Program-made: the position numbers and the translations under genes
Notes under the pieces: model-generated
What the model saw: only the letters and a program-made list of their open reading frames with translations
The model's database searches: none
What the model was told of the DNA's origin: nothing
Part shown: one piece after another, positions 61,731 through 64,000 of the stretch
How positions within the stretch are numbered: position 1 is the first letter of the stretch
Layout: each line of letters begins with the position of its first letter
NCBI GenBank assembly: GCA_905250025.1
Contig: CAJNOJ010000007.1
Location: forward strand, 372,001-436,000
Direction: 5' to 3'
DNA: 64,000 nucleotides
DNA from: Adineta ricciae
Taxonomy: Eukaryota; Rotifera; Eurotatoria; Adinetida; Adinetidae

Positions 61731-64000
61731 TAATACGATCTGACTGACAAATGCATGATTGCGAATAGATTCGATGTAGTCTATGCGCAATCCTAGAAAA
61801 ATTCTTCTTCTTTTTTGTTTTACCTGCCATCTGTTAATTGTTCTTTCTCTTTTTTTTGCTGCTTCACTGTTGAATTATTTCTTTTTCTTCGGAGCAAAGT
61901 AATGAACTTACATGTTTGATGTACAATGTGAATATGCAAAAGTCTTTTTTTTATATATTACATACACAATGAACTGACCGGTTGTTGTGCTTTTCTTCTC
62001 AATATTTATTTCTCTGAAATTGATTTCCTTTTGATCAAGTTAGTCTTCTCTCCAGCGCGCATTCTCTCTCTCTCTTCAATCATGCAAATACTAAGACTAT
62101 TCCTAGCCGTTCTGTCAGTATATACACAAATATTGAGATGCGTGTATTTAGAAGTCTTCCGGCAAAAGAGCGTCATTTTTCTTTTCTTGTCTATTGCTGT
62201 CGCCTTAATGATCAGTATGTATGTATGTATGTGCGTGACATGCTGATGATGAGCTGTCTCATATGTTTATTTGACTGGCTGTTAGCCGACAAATAGACCG
62301 TGAAAGATTTTCAGATCATAACATACGCGATAAATAGAAGAATGGCAATGTCAACTAGGCAGACATTGTATCTGATCATTCAATATAGAGTCATTGAAAA
62401 TAAATAAAGATTATTTTACATCCTGAAAACAGTCAATAGAAACGAAGAGAGAGAGAAGAAAGCATTGATGGAAAACCATACTGATCCTTTGGTTAAAATG
62501 TTATTGCTATCAATAAAACACATTATTTTCTTTATCTATTCTATCGAAAGTCAGTTTGCATATCCCATCAAGATAGAGTAACGAATAACATCAACACGAC
62601 ATGAAACATACATACAAATCAATAAATCACAATGGAATCATTCAAGAACAATCTGTTATTCTTCGACTGTACATTGCCGAAACTTCCATATAATTACCTC
62701 GCAAGGCAATAACTGTCCGACACAATATGGTTTCACTTTGAATTGCATATTTCTTGATAAATGTCAGTTTTATTTGAAATAAATTCCAGTAATAGGCCAT
62801 ATTCTAAGTACATAAATCCAATCAGAATACCCTCGATAGTCACATCTCATAATTCCCATACGTACTAATCGCAATCAAATTGTACCCAACATTTCAGTCC
62901 AATATGATCAAACTTCTTCGATACGGCAACTATACTTCGCATCACACAGTAGTGAATTGCATTTCCCAGACTCGGTTATTTACTACTGATTCATCCGTTG
63001 GAAGTACATCGACAAATGAAGGATATAATCGAGACAAACTTGAAGACTGTTTTTTCGATACACTAATTTAATCAAATGACAACAAGGGATACCAACAACG
63101 AGCTTTGGAGATTAGCATCAAATGATTCGGTCTTATTTTACTTTCAGGTCACATCACGGCCAAGAATTGTCTTTGTGTTTTGATCTCTTGAGAGGCCACG
63201 ATGATAAAAATAAAATGTCGACTTGACACTAAGTTTATGCGGGATTGAAACATAATCGTACGACGTGTTTCCAATGTCAATGTATGAAGACCAAACTGAC
63301 AAATTTCTTTTATGAGTAAATGCAATTCTAGACTGTATTCGCTTATTTCACACGCTTGACAGCAGCGTTGAATTCATGGCAGATGTCATTGAACAGTATA
63401 CGCGTGTGAATTTAATTGTCTTTCATTAGCACAAGTGAAGATAATTTGTAATCAGATGTTGTTTTCCAGGACTCACAACCAAGACGATTTGGCCAAGCTA
63501 TTTTTAGATTCACAGACGTAATGAAAGACGGAAAATGATTTGTTAGCCGATAATTTAGATCATAGTTGAAGATGATTGTTTTAAAATAAAATTTCACATT
63601 ATTACATATAAAAATACATCGTGCACGTAATCTCATTCGTTAACGTATATCTTTTCTCTCTTTCTTTTCGCTTGTTCTTTAAAAATAATCATAAAACTGT
63701 CAAGTAGAAGAAATCTAGCAAACATTAAGTATTAAAAAAGAAGACACCAAAGAGAGTAGCAGATATGATCGAATTATTGTTAAGTTCACATTTACATCGA
63801 AGTCTTGTAAACATACGTACACGCGTACGTTTTCATAAGTACCTATTTGCTGTTGTTATTGATTTCTATTAGAAAAAGCATTTGAGACGATTATTTACTT
63901 TTGATTCAGTAGTTTTACACTGTGTTTTTTTGCTCATTCATTTTCCTCTTTTTCTCCTCCACAAGATCATCTTAACGACGAGTATTTATTTACTGTTTCT
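61731..64000. other. Terminal region, mostly non-coding
   Basis: AT-rich sequence downstream of the beta-like subunit. No domain-bearing frame is seen, except for a possible small mitochondrial-type ORF at 62904-63071. TATG and TCTC runs occur near 62060 and 62215. Confidence 0.45.
62904..63071 (+). CDS. Possible small ORF with mitochondrial-like presequence
   Basis: 55 codons preceded by an acceptor (ACATTTCAG, ending 62897). The first 28 residues, MIKLLRYGNYTSHHTVVNCI then SQTRLFTT, are basic/hydroxylated with a peptidase-like RLFTT site. The rest is acidic and ends DTLI. No family is recognised. It may be an exon of a longer gene, a small protein or chance. Confidence 0.25.
   Translation: MIKLLRYGNYTSHHTVVNCISQTRLFTTDSSVGSTSTNEGYNRDKLEDCFFDTLI

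Overview
This window is nuclear DNA of an intron-rich animal. Genes are split by many short GT-AG introns (often 45-70 bp). The base composition is AT-rich, and the proteins are clearly metazoan: FEZF, LOXHD1, a polycystin-1-like receptor, WEE1 and cys-loop receptors. The compactness and the many splice acceptors just upstream of start codons suggest a rotifer, most likely bdelloid, or a similarly compact protostome. That placement is inference. No mobile element, CRISPR array, rRNA or tRNA was recognised. Genomic spans below include introns.

Layout: a CELF/Bruno-type gene with only the third RRM (+, 859-2932); a divergent alpha-tubulin (-, 4114-6150); CNOT3 (-, 7043-10128); WEE1 kinase (+, 11754-13801); UPF2 (+, 14935-20249); an intronless SAM methyltransferase (+, 20880-21668); an unrecognised proline-rich protein (-, 21996-23281); a LOXHD1 orthologue with 17 PLAT repeats (+, 24678-34869); a polycystin-1-like PLAT receptor (+, 35190-43132); FEZF (-, 44100-45536); a hypothetical membrane protein (-, 47471-47896); PSMD14/Rpn11 (-, 48339-49385), head-to-head with IDH3B (+, 49623-51265); a 94-residue membrane protein (-, 51520-51804); a full three-RRM CELF gene (+, 52358-54204); and a head-to-head pair of nicotinic receptor subunits, alpha-type (-, 54285-57426) and beta-type (+, 59648-61730).

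The strongest unusual signal is in the alpha-type nicotinic subunit. Exon 4 is present twice, each copy exactly 110 bp with the same phases. Using both or neither breaks the reading frame, which is the signature of mutually exclusive splicing. The two copies exchange the loop-A tyrosine of the agonist site for phenylalanine.

Other points: a CELF paralogue that has lost RRM1 and RRM2; an expanded acetylation-loop region with a probable 12-nt microexon in alpha-tubulin; spliced-leader-like acceptors in front of many start codons, with two operon-like gene pairs (UPF2-methyltransferase, LOXHD1-polycystin); and a neighbourhood where two PLAT-domain genes lie next to each other. Several genes act on mRNA (CELF x2, CNOT3, UPF2), but they are not obviously co-regulated.
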